A stretch of DNA of 64,000 bases from Chionis minor (Eukaryota > Chordata > Aves > Charadriiformes > Chionididae): contig VZSF01003291.1 in the NCBI GenBank assembly GCA_013398295.1, positions 336,679 through 400,678 on the forward strand, written 5' to 3'. The notes below the pieces were generated by a model. It was not told the origin of the DNA, made no database searches, and was given only the letters and a program-made list of their open reading frames with translations. Positions 12,885-24,800 of this stretch are shown here, in pieces (position 1 is the first letter of the stretch; each line of letters starts with the position of its first letter). The translations under genes were made by a program, and so were the position numbers.

Positions 12885-12995
12885 GTTCGCAGAGCCCAGG
12901 CATCTCTTCCTCCTTGGATCATGGACATGGACAAGTTATTTAGTTCCTTTATAGCTCAGTTCGCTTCTACCTGAAAACAAAGTGAATTGTATTTA
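12885..12995 (+). mobile_element. Probable MIR (CORE-SINE) relic, plus orientation
   Basis: An ancient tRNA-derived SINE remnant. The diagnostic part is a degraded copy of the MIR central region: GGACAAGTTATTTAG at about 12929-12943 matches the element's 'ggcaagttacttaacc' core. It is followed at conserved spacing by AGCTCAGTTCGCTTCTACC, corresponding to the 'gcctcagtttcctcatctg' segment. Flanking parts decay beyond recognition. MIR elements are known as old relics in amniotes. The match is by memory of the consensus, so the boundaries are approximate. Confidence 0.5.
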
Positions 12996-13319
12996 GGTAT
13001 CACCCCTGCAGCACCTCATTCACTGCTTTATAAAATACCTCTGAAGGAAAGATGTGAACAATGGTTATTAACAAAGAGTCTGAAATCTTAGAAGTCAAAA
13101 AGAAGACAGTAATCAGAGTGTTAATAAGGCTACCGGCAGACTCAGATGATGGTGCCCGTGATGGAGAAGATTTCAGTCTCTGATTTTTGACATCAATGTT
13201 TACAGTCAACTCATCTAATGCAGTGTGTTTTCTCTCTTTAAGAAAAAACACAAAACCAGGTTCATGAAAATCCCACGTTGCTGTGGGACAGCGTCTCCTA
13301 TTTTAACTCTTCTTCTGCT
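12996..13319. other. Single-copy-looking sequence, nothing recognised
   Basis: AT-rich sequence with no gene, repeat or RNA structure that I can support. Confidence 0.55.
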
Positions 13320-13530
13320 TTGCTATTTGCAGTGACATTGAAGAGCCATTGACATAAAAATGCACCTCCAATTTAATGCAAAAATGGAGCCAGATGCATT
13401 TTATTAGGAGTTTGCACCGCTCTGCAGAGACGAGAAAATATTTACAGATAGTTCAGCTGATCTTTTAAAGTGGCATAATTTGATTGCCATCAAATAATTA
13501 TTATGAAAACATTTGAAAGGTTTTTGTTAC
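13320..13530. promoter_or_regulatory. Candidate conserved non-coding element
   Basis: CpG-poor, AT-rich block with closely packed words of the kind seen in vertebrate developmental enhancers: an ATGCAAAA octamer-like word near 13375, TTTGATTGCC and CAAATAATTATTA near 13480-13503, and no open frame of note. Assignment is from texture only and would need cross-species alignment. Confidence 0.2.
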
Positions 13531-13823
13531 CTACTTTCCCTTCTCTTTAGAAGATGTCTTTCTGGAAAAGATTTTTCAAAAAAATGGGGCGTAATGTAAT
13601 ACATGGCTATAACATAGGTTGTTAATTTTTAGTGTAGCTGAATCACAGCATGCTTTGATTGAGAGGAGCCAACACAAACATGTGAAATATGTGCCTCTTT
13701 GAACAGGATACACCACATCCTGCATTTGGTAGCCAAAGGTTCCAGTTTGCATCACAAATGTAGTCCAAGATCTCTCTCTCCTTGAGGTATGTACCTCAGA
13801 AAGTGCCAAATCTGCAAGACACA

Positions 13824-13861
13824 CCGCCTTTTTTTTTAATTTCTTTCTTTCATTCTTTTCT

Positions 13862-13902
<41 letters not shown>

Positions 13903-13985
13903 AATCTTTTTTTTTNNNNNNTTTTTTTTATTCTTTTCAATTTAAAAAAAAAAAAAAAGAAGAAGAAAAAGAAAAAGTTTAATCA
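13824..13985. repeat. Homopolymer-rich near-duplicate flanking a 6-N assembly gap
   Basis: A T-rich lead-in with ATTCTTTTCTATTT, a run of 34 A (13866-13899) and TTTAATC is followed by a T run and six N (13916-13921). After the gap the same order repeats: a T run, ATTCTTTTCAATTT, an A run, a GAAGAAGAAAAAG purine tract and TTTAATC. The two sides therefore look like two versions of one locus separated by a gap. This could be an assembly artefact, such as unmerged haplotypes or contig ends, or a true tandem duplication. The true length cannot be read from this sequence. Confidence 0.75.
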
Positions 13986-14340
13986 TTTGCTTGTTTGAGT
14001 TTTTAGTAGAGACTCAGCAGGTGATTGAAAGAAAGGGCTGCATTGTCAGGAGGGACTTTGATTAATCAGAGACTTGATCGTTTGATTAATTGTCTCAGAA
14101 AGAGCTGACTCCGGCAAAAGCACCCCAGCCAACATGTAAACACGTCGAAAGAACATTTTCGAAATACATAAAGACAAATTGCAGTTCAAAGCTACTCTCA
14201 CTGGCCTGTTGATTTGACTGCTAGAAACAAAAGCCTTTCTGCCTGGTTGATAGAAACCAGACCTTCAACGGGAGGAAACAATTGACTTCAGGTCCTTTCA
14301 AATTTTGAATAAAAAGAGCTTGATATTTTCTTTTTTAATT
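13986..14340. promoter_or_regulatory. Candidate regulatory block with paired homeodomain/PBX-like sites
   Basis: Two identical TGATTAAT words lie 24 bases apart (14059-14066 and 14083-14090). Further TGATT-containing words occur at about 14022 and 14213. TGATTAAT is close to the composite site bound by PBX/HOX homeodomain pairs (established for that family). That this block is an enhancer is inference. It has no long open frame and few CpG. Confidence 0.25.
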
Positions 14341-17156
14341 AATTTTTTTATCTTCTCATTTTTGTTTACAGTAATAAATTACAGTCCTTAGTCTTTTTAT
14401 AAGGAAAGTTAAGTTTCCTCTCATTTTCAAGCAATTTATGGCACATGTTTAAGACCTTCAGTTACATAAGGGCTCTGCAAAGCTTCCCAGCAAAGCATAA
14501 ATTATCACAGTGAGGTAGCAAACAAAACATTGCGCTATGCATCGCCCCGTCATCATCGTGTTTTACCTGCCTTTTAATGGTACTCCGTAGGAAACCTGGA
14601 GTTGGAAAAATACTCAAAAACCCTGCCTGCCTGCCTAGCAATCTCATTGTGTAGGGGGCGAAAAAAGGGGATTTGCAAATTCATCTGGGTCCCAAGGTAG
14701 CAGAGGTCATAAAAACTCTTTCTTGTCATGGAAACCCATGGTGAGCTGACTGTAGTGAGCTGCATGGTACACATAAGCACTCGACAATGTTTCTTCTCAA
14801 GTTCAGGAAAGCCCATATACATGGTGAAGACTGGCCCTGTTCAGAACGGCACGCGAGGAAAGCCAGTAAGAAGCAGAATTAGTATTTTGCAGGAAATTTG
14901 GGGGGAGCAGGGAACAATTTCCTTTGCGGAGCAAAAATAAAACTTTCCTACAGATTGTGCAAAACAGAGAATCTGTGGAGAAAATTGAATGTTTCCAACA
15001 TTCAAGCCAGAAGCAATGGGTTTGGTCTTCACTCCACGTTATGTAGGGAAATCCCTGAACTGTGGGTGCTGTACCTTGGCCGGGCTGCCTGCGGGCAGGC
15101 TCAGGCACGGAGACGCCGTAGCCTGGCAGCCACCAGCCCAATTCCTTCGTAATCCAATTACTGTAAGTGGTTTAACTGTTGCTTCGTATCACGGGTCTCA
15201 GCCCAGGGCGAATCAGCTGTTTTTTCTTGTCATCAGCAACACGAGAAAAAATCTGGAGAAAAGAGTTGGTTCAAGTCAAACCAAAATGGAGACCATTTTG
15301 CTTTTGCCGATACACGTCCTTCACCAGCAACCTGGCAATAATTCCGAGTCAATCGAAAAGCATTTGTTTGGCTCCAAAAGGACCAGGTTTAGATTGAACG
15401 AGGTAGGTTTTCGGCCCAAAAGAAAAGTCAGATAAAGAAAAGATAGTGTTATATACCAACTGTTTAAAAATATATGTGAATTGTGAGACTAAACAAATCA
15501 ATGAAAGTTAAAACAAGTTCTAAGCAAAATTCTGAAAAAAATATTTCGACACTTCCAAAGTGTTTCATTTTTAAAAATTCTGAAATATTGCATCTTGTCT
15601 TTTACATTCCTTCCAATGGCCACCACCCATGGTTTTGAGGTCTGAAACTTGATTTGGAAATACAGTTGGTCCTCCTCAAGCTGTAATTTTTAATGCATTT
15701 AGTATTCCAGCTGCAAGGGTTGCAGCTACTTCTTTCTCATTTCAGCATAGCAAGTGGGGTTTGAGCTGTGCGAATTGTCTTGATAATGCAACAGCACAGT
15801 GTAGCACTTATGGTGAAAATACTAAGAAAAATCAGTGCAATCAACTTGAAAGAGTCCACAAGTTGACAGTCTGATTGCTTATTAATATTTGCTGAAATAT
15901 AAATAGACAAAAAAAACCCCAACCTATTCCCAAATGTTTTGCTAACAAAAAGGAGACATACTAAAACATATTGGATGCTTTTGTAATAATTGATTTTTAA
16001 TACATATTTTTGCTTCAGTTTGCTTTATTTTGCTGGATCGTATCTTCACTATGTTTTATTTATCATTACTTAACCCAGCTTTGTCGAAGACCTTAAATAT
16101 CAACCCTGAATTCTAGCAAAACACCACGGAGAGCTAAAATTACCAGCCTCTCCTCCCTTCAGCTATAGAGCCAAGAAATGAAGATCTACTTTGCCTCTTA
16201 CAACTTCCTTTGTGGCAACAGGAATCCAAAGGATATTCCTCCCCTCTTGTATATATCAATCATAAGTCCTTTGTATTCATTCTCATTCCCTATCCAGCCA
16301 TATTTTAATTAATAAAATCAAAAGACCATCTACTAAAATAAACCAGACTTAACGAGGGAAGAAAGTCAAAACAAACAGGCACTGTTTACTTCCTTTGCAC
16401 TGATTTGCCAAGAAACGAGCTCCATATCCAACATTATCGATTCGTGTCAGAAATATTAACCTCTCCCAGCAGCATGAAGAGTAGCATCTGGATCAAAAGG
16501 ACAGGAGTGGGGTGAAATGAAAGCAACATGCCATTTCTGCACGGCTTGGCAGACACCTTCCTCCCCACAGGTAGTGTTTGTGTCCTGTCGATCAATACTG
16601 CAGATGGAAATGTGCCATTCGAGGTCTCACATTTGGTTGTGGCTCTGCGGAGAGAGGATGGGTTAGTGCCATGTGCACGGTGTGTCCTCCAAAAAGCGCT
16701 GCTCTGAGCCACATCTGGAGTTCCTGGCTCGTGACACTGAAAGATGTGGTACCATATGAGCAGAAGTAATCTAATTCAGCTGTCATATCCCACTGACCGT
16801 CTCCCTAGTGTGGAAGAGCTTAGATTTGGTGGCCATCGCAGCAAAATGTGACAGCCGTTCATGTGATTGTGTTTGTAAGGAGGCATCAGACTGTCCCCAG
16901 AGCAGGTGAAAGCATTGCAGAGACATGTATTCTGAGAATCGCCTTCATGAGTTACAGCTCTGCACGCAAACACCTCCAGCCTTTTGGACTATTTTATGTG
17001 AAAGATTTTGTTACTGAAAAAGCAGCTTTCCCAAACCCAAAAGATTCAGTCCAAAAGTATCATTTTCAATCATTAGATCTTTTCTTTCACAGAATAGGAT
17101 TTTAAAACAAAAACAAACTAGGGTCTAGGTAAGCTTTAGTTTTTAGAAAATGGAAG
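14341..17156. other. Single-copy-looking sequence, no gene recognised
   Basis: No gene is recognised. The longest open frame is about 148 codons (14989-15435 plus), overlapped by others. A short run of four CCTG-type units lies near 14622-14638. AT-rich words resembling degraded old repeats occur around 15530-15600, but I cannot assign them to a family. Confidence 0.55.
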
Positions 17157-18110
17157 TGTTACAAGATTTTCCCCCTGGCTGTTCCTCTTTCCTCCCTGCC
17201 CCACCTTCCTTTCACCACTGAATGCACTGACAGGCTGTTTGGCTGGTGGAATTGGGTTTTTTTTTTTTCCTTTTCCTTTGACATCTTCACAGTACTTCTC
17301 TGACTTCTGCGATACGCAGGGCAGCTGCATGAACACCTGCAGGACCCACCTTCAGCTGTGGTACCACCGTGGGAAACAGAAGCAACTTGGAAGGCCTGCA
17401 ATTTTTCTTCATAAACCCCTGTTTTCCTCCTTTTCAACGAGCTGTGCAACTCGTAGGCGCAGATCTTGCGACACTGCTGGATTTCAGCAGCGCCCTTTGT
17501 TATTCCCCCCCGTTTGCCGACAAAGAGGGAACTGGATGGCTTCTGCAAGTTGGAGTGGGATGTTGGCTCCCCATTCACCGCTTCAGATCTGAAGCTGCTA
17601 ACAATGAACAATGGTAACACATGGACTCCCCGTTGCTTCTGCGCTCCATGTGGTGTGCGAATGGGGCCAAGGGCATGGACATGGCTCTGGGACAGGGTAT
17701 TTTGGTTTCCTGCCTTTTTTGTCCAGCGCAGACCAGAAGCTAGAGCATCCACAGGGGTATTCCCTTGCTACGCTTGGTGGCATCTGCCCCTCAGGGGCTG
17801 TTTTGTCGCTGAGAATGGCAAGAACATTAAACAGAGGCCAAGGAAGAAGGCGATGTGCAAATGTCCCATTAACTCCATCCGGCATGACCAACTCCCTTCT
17901 GCTGGCAAACAGCAGCACAGTGCCGCTCCCGCAGCACCTCCATCTCTGCACCTCATGCTCCAGGAGCCACGGCCCACCAGAGAATGGTCCTGGCCCCTGG
18001 GCATGGACTTGGTGACCTCAATATTGCTTCTGGGAGTAAATATCCCGTCAACCAAGCCACCGGCAGCTCCTCAGCGTCCAAACAGGTAGGCAGGCACTAC
18101 GGCGGCAGAC
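17157..18110. other. Relatively GC-rich patch with overlapping chance open frames
   Basis: A GC-richer island within AT-rich surroundings. It holds open frames of about 197 codons (17159-17752 minus) and about 207 codons (17466-18089 plus) that overlap one another, as expected where local stop-codon density is low. Neither translation shows a domain, signal peptide or known motif. CpG are present but not dense. It could be an unrecognised exon or lncRNA portion, but nothing in the sequence demands it. Confidence 0.4.
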
Positions 18111-18758
18111 TTAGAGGTGGCCTTTCCAGTTGGGGTTAAAACCTATTGTCAGTCTGAACATTTGCAGCCCTGTGGATAAACACAGGACTGCCCGGAGCCA
18201 AGCATTAAATCCACACTCACATGCAGAATAAATAAAGAATTAAATGCGGTGCATAAATAAATACAAATGTTAAGCGGCATGGAAACTAACACAGCCTTCT
18301 CTGTGTCCTCCCGCTGGAGGGGCCTCAGCGAAGGAGCCCTCCCCGTCTCAGCTCTGCGCCAGGCTGCTGCAATCAAAGCCGAAACGCAAAAGTGCTCTTT
18401 TTTTTTCCTCCTTTTTCTCAGATCTGGTCCCTAAATTCTCACTTTACGTGGCTGACAGAGGTCAGCACAAATAGCGCAGAGCCAGGTGTGATGCATTTCT
18501 GCAGAAATGAAGCCAACTAGGACAGTCCTCTGGTTTTGTTAGTCTGATGCATTGGTAAAGACATAACAAAAAATGCTGGCTCTCTTGCCCTGAATTTTTT
18601 TTCCAGATCATATGACGCACAGTGATTTCTCTGGGTTTCTTTAAAATTTTATCCTATATTCACAGAGACATTTATTTCTTCACTGTTCTTTTTTCATTTT
18701 CTTTTCCATTTCTCCTTTCAATCCCTCGACTCCAAGCCATGGCGTCAGCTACAAATTC
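18111..18758. other. Single-copy-looking AT-rich sequence
   Basis: No gene or element is recognised. T-rich stretches occur near 18396-18408 and 18597-18603. Confidence 0.55.
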
Positions 18759-18810
18759 AATATATATACATATATATATGAAAAGATCTATATATATATA
18801 TATCTTTTCA
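18759..18810. repeat. TA microsatellite with perfect inverted repeat (hairpin)
   Basis: An imperfect (TA)n microsatellite. Within it, TGAAAAGAT (18779-18787) is the exact reverse complement of ATCTTTTCA (18802-18810). The 14 intervening bases are mostly TA repeat and are themselves self-complementary, so the whole 32-base segment can extrude as a cruciform or fold as a hairpin. It is probably a by-product of TA repeat expansion. There is no sign of a pre-miRNA-like arm. Confidence 0.8.
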
Positions 18811-21800
18811 GAAATACCTTTCAAGTACTAGCCTTCCAAACAGAACTGTCCTCCCAAAAACTGAAGCAAGTCAGCAACTTCACCACATCGGACCCCCAAC
18901 TGATCTCACACCCATCGTATCCAGAGCTAACGGAACTCATTTTGGTGTCATTGGAGTCAGCAGTTATTTCTGATTTGCTTCTCTGTGTGTCGAATCACAT
19001 TCAAGTCCCTCTTGCTTATTATGAGGGTGGCTAGACTTTCGCATATGATATTTTTACTCAGCAACTCAAGCAATAAACAGATGAGAACCATCTACTCTCC
19101 AGGTCTTCAAATGAGAGCTTCGGCACAGCAGAGGACACCACATAGGAGCAGATGTGGGCCAGCTGGATCTACCACCTGAACCTTAAAGCCCATGGGTGCT
19201 CTCTAAAGACCTCCTCAGCTCAGGTCTCCTCATTCATAAGAGACAAGCAGAGCCTCAAGATGTTTTCTGACAGGCGGCTGGACCAAGCTATTCCACTTGG
19301 GCTGTCACCACTCTGTACTCAGTTGTCTCAGCTGGGGGATTGGCACACAGTTCTGGTAGCCATTGCCTCAGCCACCCTCTCATTGCCCTGTAGTGCCACA
19401 CGTCACCAGCGCGGCGTAAGCAGGGGAGCGACACACTCCTAGGAGGGCTTCCTAGTCACCCAAGTGGCACTGAGATACAGCGTACACCTGAGTCTAGGCT
19501 AGAAAATTGGTACGCAGAGTGGACTTTTCAAATGGCAAAGGGCACCGGAGATGAGGTTGTTCTCTACTCCCTTGCAAACGCCACCCTTACACTCTGTTCA
19601 TGGCACATTTATTCCCCAAAGACCACAGGGCTAAGTGTACCCCTCCAAAAAACTCTGCAAACGCCCCCTGGCCAGGAGAGCCGGTGATTGCCTTTGGAGA
19701 CAAAGCTGAGGGTCTCTGGAGTGATGGGAATGTCGTGCTGCCTCCACTTGTCCCAGCACAGTTCCTTCCAAACCCCTCCCTCTACTGCTCTAGCATCTCC
19801 AAATCCTCACCACACAGGCGCCACTGGGGAACCTCTTTAGTTTGCATGAAGACATTTGTGGATTTCAGCTAAGGAATTCTGGTTTTCAACCATTTGGAGG
19901 ATGATTTTTGCAGCAATTAGCTATCAGATCTGTCTCCATTTCCCTAATTGCCTATGAATTTCACAGTGAGCAACACGAAAGCCATTAGTGGTCGGATAGT
20001 CACAGCAGATTCAGAACACATTTCCAGTTGAAAAAATTATTAACAAAGATTTGTTCATGGCGACTTCCAAGCTCCATTTCCCAAGCACTCAAGACAGCAT
20101 TATGTCTATTTGGATGCAGTTGAATTTCAGGGGTGCAATATCGCACCGTTAGGGTGGGGTTTTTTGGCTCACAGGCTTTTAACGACATCCTATGCATAGA
20201 CTTTAGTAAAACTTGATAATAATTGAATAAGATGATCTTCCTATTAATTGCGAAGCAGCAGGCAGGGGCCACAAGTGTTATCAGACCTGGTGCCCCTGTA
20301 GGAATAAAGGAGCCTTTCCATGGTACCGCGTGGATGCTGCGCAATTTCCAGCGTGCAACAGACCAAGGGAAGTGGAAAGGCCAGGCTGCCTCACTGTAGC
20401 AGGGTCTCTGTTTACTCATTTCATAACTCCAGCTGGACCTCTTTTGGCAAGGGAGAGGATTTTTATGAGGGAAAATGCTATAAATCTGCTGTCGCTAAAG
20501 GACATCAGACACCATGTGGCATGTTCATGATATCACCAGTGCGCACCAGTTTTAAAACAGAGGTTTTAGCCATAAAGCTGCCAACCAGGAAAATCACATA
20601 TGAGAGCAATGCTGAACTTTTAACAGTGAAACATCCCTTTGAAAACCCTTCCTCTTCCTGCTCCTTCTCAACCCCAAAGCTTTGGAGAGATAGAGAAGGG
20701 GAAAATGAAGGGTGTACGCTTCAAAGTCCTGTGATAAACAACCCAGGATTAAAACAAAGCCAAACTTTGTGTCCCCTTTCTGAGCAGAAACAGCTGTCAC
20801 TCAGCAAAAACGTTAGCTTAATGATGAGGGAGCCGAAAGAAAAGCCAACCCTTCCTTAAAGAAAGGGAGTATATCTGTTTCGTAATGCTCTTTTTGCCCT
20901 GCCCTGCGTTAAAAATCAGGAGGAATCAGCGCAACATGCCAGGTAGGAGTCAGAGATGGAAATCTAGCAGAGTAAGTGTGAGCTCCACAGCCATAAATTG
21001 CTTGCCTTAACTGTTTGTGACAATTGGTAGCAGACAAAAGTTATATATCTTCAGCAAGCGTTTCTGCAGTACATGGCTTTCCGTTCTGCTCCAGTTACCG
21101 TGGCCTTTCTGACCACCTTCTTGTGAGAGTTCTTCCCTGCATATGGAGGAAACGCTCCAGGCTGGGAGGAGAGGGGAGCAGCCAGAGCCGGGCCAGGCCA
21201 CTGAAACCCTCTGACATGGACTACAGCAAACGAAGGCAAAACATAAGAAGCCTCAGGGGACTCCGAGCTCCACGAGGCAGAGATCTTGTGCATTGATACC
21301 TGCAGACAAAATCCTGATTGTAGACACCAGTTCAGTGCCAGAACACTTCTCCGCTAGGAGACTTTAAATTTATGCTTCTAGTAGGGTTGAGGAGTTCACA
21401 GAAAGGTCATATTCATTTACTTCTTTGCACTGTAACGCAATACCTCTCCCAGAGATTTTAATTAGGACCTTCACAATTAATTTGTTTCCTTATCACATTT
21501 GTATTTTCACTTTTTATCACAAGCAGAAGAAATGCTGCTGCAGTTGCTGCTTTCCCTCCCAAAGGAAAAATGAAGACTCATTACTTTTGTCAACAAATAA
21601 AGGGTTATTCAGCCTACCCCCCCTACACCCTGGGCTTTTGCACAGAAATTGAAGATAATTGCTCATTTCTGCTGGCTGCATGATGCCCAGGTATCTTTGA
21701 TTTTGGAGATTTTGCCTTGTTATCCCAATGCCTGCTACTGGAGTTCAATCCAGCTGGCTACGTGTGTGCAGAACAAACTTAGCACGTGCCAAGGTGTAGG
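18811..21800. other. Single-copy-looking sequence, no gene recognised
   Basis: No known gene, RNA gene or transposon. The longest open frame is about 179 codons (20320-20859 plus). It overlaps a 66-codon frame on the same strand and a 139-codon frame on the other and resembles no family. Confidence 0.6.
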
Positions 21801-21831
21801 TAGGTGGGGGAGAGCAGGAGGGAGGGGGGAG
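21801..21831 (+). other. G-rich block, possible G-quadruplex
   Basis: Plus-strand G runs of five, three and six within about 30 bases (GTGGGGG..., AGGGAGGGGGG) could form a four-tract G-quadruplex if the last run is split, with one loop longer than the standard seven bases. A borderline candidate only. Confidence 0.35.
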
Positions 21832-24800
21832 AGCAGTGATTTTACAATATTTATTTCATTTATACAGTGCTGCAACTGAAAAGGACGAGCAGTGATGTTC
21901 ACGTTTCCCATTGAAGAGGCCGCACAGCTGAGTTTTACTCAACCCTCGTTGAGTGAAAACTGAAATATTTGCAACTCGGAAGATAAAGTTACTGTGATTG
22001 GGAAACGCTCTTCTAATAATGAAATGCACAGACCAAAGAAGTTTCCTGCCTATTTTGCTGGGCACAGCATAAGAGCGTTCAGCTCCTAAAATGCATTTAG
22101 GTTTCCTTCTGCTTCTACACAAGGACTAAATCTTCAAACTTGGTTCATTTTTCTTAGTATATGGGTTTGTACAATGCAAATGGTTGAGAAGATTACAGAA
22201 TTTGGCCTTGAATTAGCAGAAAAGTTTCAAAACATTTTTTTTTTTGAGATCCAGTTACAAACTGCATTTTGCACTCTGGCCCTCATACATGGGTCACATG
22301 TCGTTGGATTTTGAGGAGCTTTTAGACAAACCCCATGCACAGGTCAAATAGATGGGCCTTCGGCTCTTGCCACTTTGTATGGACAGCTTGCCACTTCGGG
22401 GTTCAGAGACGTGCCCCTAAATTTGGCTAGCAACATCCAGAGCCATCCTGGGTGCAGAGCTAGTATTTAGAAACAGCCGTGTAGTGGTGGTGGCCTGCCC
22501 AAGCTCTCCGTGAATTCCTAAGGAGAGAAGGAGGTTTGAATCATTTCAAATTGAGCTGATACAACATTGTCACATTATAGTTTTTCATCACTCTGTCCTG
22601 CCCTGTAAAAATCTTACTCAGGTTTCTTTGCTTCTCCCACATGAGTAATGTTGAGCTATACAGAATGCTTGGAAAGCAGCTTTGGATGGAGAACAAGACA
22701 TCGTCAAAATTATGCGGTGCGTGATCCAAATCTCTGAAATGTGGGGGTAGAACAAATAATCCCTTCTCTTACACAAGTACCAGATTAATTCATCTGTTGA
22801 GGACTCATAAAAGGCACAAGCCGGCTTGCTACAAGGCAGCTTTTTGGCCCTCTGTGTCTACGAGGGGGATAAGCCCACGTGAAATCATACAGAAACTCCT
22901 GAGAGTTTTCCATGAGGTCACTTCAGAGTTGTCCTCACAGAAGAGGGAGGATGTATGAATTTTAACACTGCCAGTGTGTAACTAATCATGCTAAATGCTG
23001 AACCACCCTCACCCTTTCTGGCGAATGGATGTTTCTATACTGAGCGATGAAGGAAGGAACGGACATGCCCAACTGCTGTCATTGCAAAAAGGCCAGGTAG
23101 TTTGGTGCTTGCAATAGCAATCAGGGTTCTTCTCTTCCCAGTTTTAGAGCAGATTTAGTCATTACCAGAAAAAGAGGCTGGAAGCACTTTGTTGGGGCTC
23201 CATACTGTTGGCACTGGTAGAATTAAGCTCAAAATTTGGGGAGAGAACGCAAATGAACATTCTTAACACTGACCAAATAGCACAGATGTGGGCCCTCTCT
23301 CAAACCATCACATCCTGACGCCTGCAGAACAATCCATTGCTCTGTCAGTTCGGCCCTAAGGGGGAGAAGGGGCCACCTAAGCACATTAAGACACGGTGAG
23401 CACGGTTTTTAACACCATATATTTCCATATTTCAGGGATCTGAAGAAGGGAAAGGGATTGAAGCTAAGCAATTTCTTAAGCAACCTAGGCAGCTTGTTGA
23501 CTATTAAGAGGAATACCTGCCATTATGTCAACATTCAGAAGTTTGGTGGTGGAGGGGAGCAGGCTGCAGTCACCACCCAGCACAACTCCTGCAAGCCAAT
23601 TGACATCAGCCTTCCCAACCTGAAACTGGAATAAGTCAGCAGCAGAGGTAGTGAGTGCAGACAGCTGGTTGGCCTTCAGGACAAAAGCTGGCTCCTATTC
23701 CTTTGGACTAGCCCTTGCCCATTGCTCCACCTGTGTGCTCTACTGTATATGCCTTCCAAGTCTTTCTCCAGCTTTGGCTCTTTTACTGTGTCCTGCTCTA
23801 GAGGCTCTTAAAAGGTATTGGCCCAGAGAGGTCTCCGTTGCCAGAAATATAACAAACTAGCAGACAAAAATCGAGGTGTCAATGCAGAGAAGAAAAGAAA
23901 GAACCAAGGCAAACAAAAGAGAGCATTGTGACCAAAGCCAAGCCTGCCCTATCTCAAAGCAGTGGATGGAAAACCAGTGCGTGTGTGTTGACGTTGTTAG
24001 CATACTGATAAATACCAAAGGCCAAATACAAGTACCAACTGTTGCAGAGACTAGCTTGTAACATAGTCCTTTACACTTTCAGGATACATTCAGCTGTTAT
24101 CTGAGACAATGAGGATTAAGGCTTATTCAGACAAATTAAAAATGCAAATGATACCTACTATTTCCGGACCACGCCACTGGCATCCTACACAGCCCCAGCT
24201 GACTCGCTGCAACTCTTCTCAGCTCTTGTGGTTCCAGGAAGGTTTATGAGCTTTGCCACAAGGCTGCACACTGCACACGCATGGAGTGCTCGCTGGACCC
24301 AGGCTACCTCTGGAAGCAGTGGAGTTGTAGGTGGGCAATGCACTCCTGGGCTAACAAGTTCTATACAAATAAGATCACTGTCTCGATAAGACACTTTTGT
24401 GCCTGGGGCTAAATATATTTTTAAACAATTATCTCAATAAGTATGCTTTAGAGCAGTCTGTGTTTAGTGCCTGCCTGCCATATGGCCATGGCAATAAATA
24501 TAATTTCTGTTGATACATTTGCTCAGGTTTGCCATCTCCTGATGGGGTGCCCATAACAGCAGTGCCTCTCACAAGATTCCCTGCACAAAACTACCTCAGG
24601 CATCCCTGTGTGTCTGTGGCACAGGCTATCAGCAACCTAATCCAACCATCTTTTTGATCATTCCCAAAACAGGAAAGTAAGAATTACAGTGCATGTAAAC
24701 CCCACATCATCTCGGCCATCTTCATGACAGAATAGCTTCAAGAATGTACTGAGAAAGAAGTCAACATGAGGGGCTAATTTGGCCTACAGCAGGATTCTGA

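Noticed and set aside
15530..15600. AT-rich TTTCATTTTTAAAAATTCTGAAA-like decay products suggesting an old repeat
   Set aside because: Cut short here for description. The sequence is low in complexity and cannot be tied to any named family.
17159..18089. Open frames of about 197 (minus) and 207 (plus) codons as possible exons
   Set aside because: They overlap each other in a locally GC-rich patch, have no recognisable domain, and are of a length that chance can produce there. Kept only as a described patch.
20320..20859. 179-codon plus-strand open frame
   Set aside because: No recognisable domain, competing frames on both strands, length within chance expectation.
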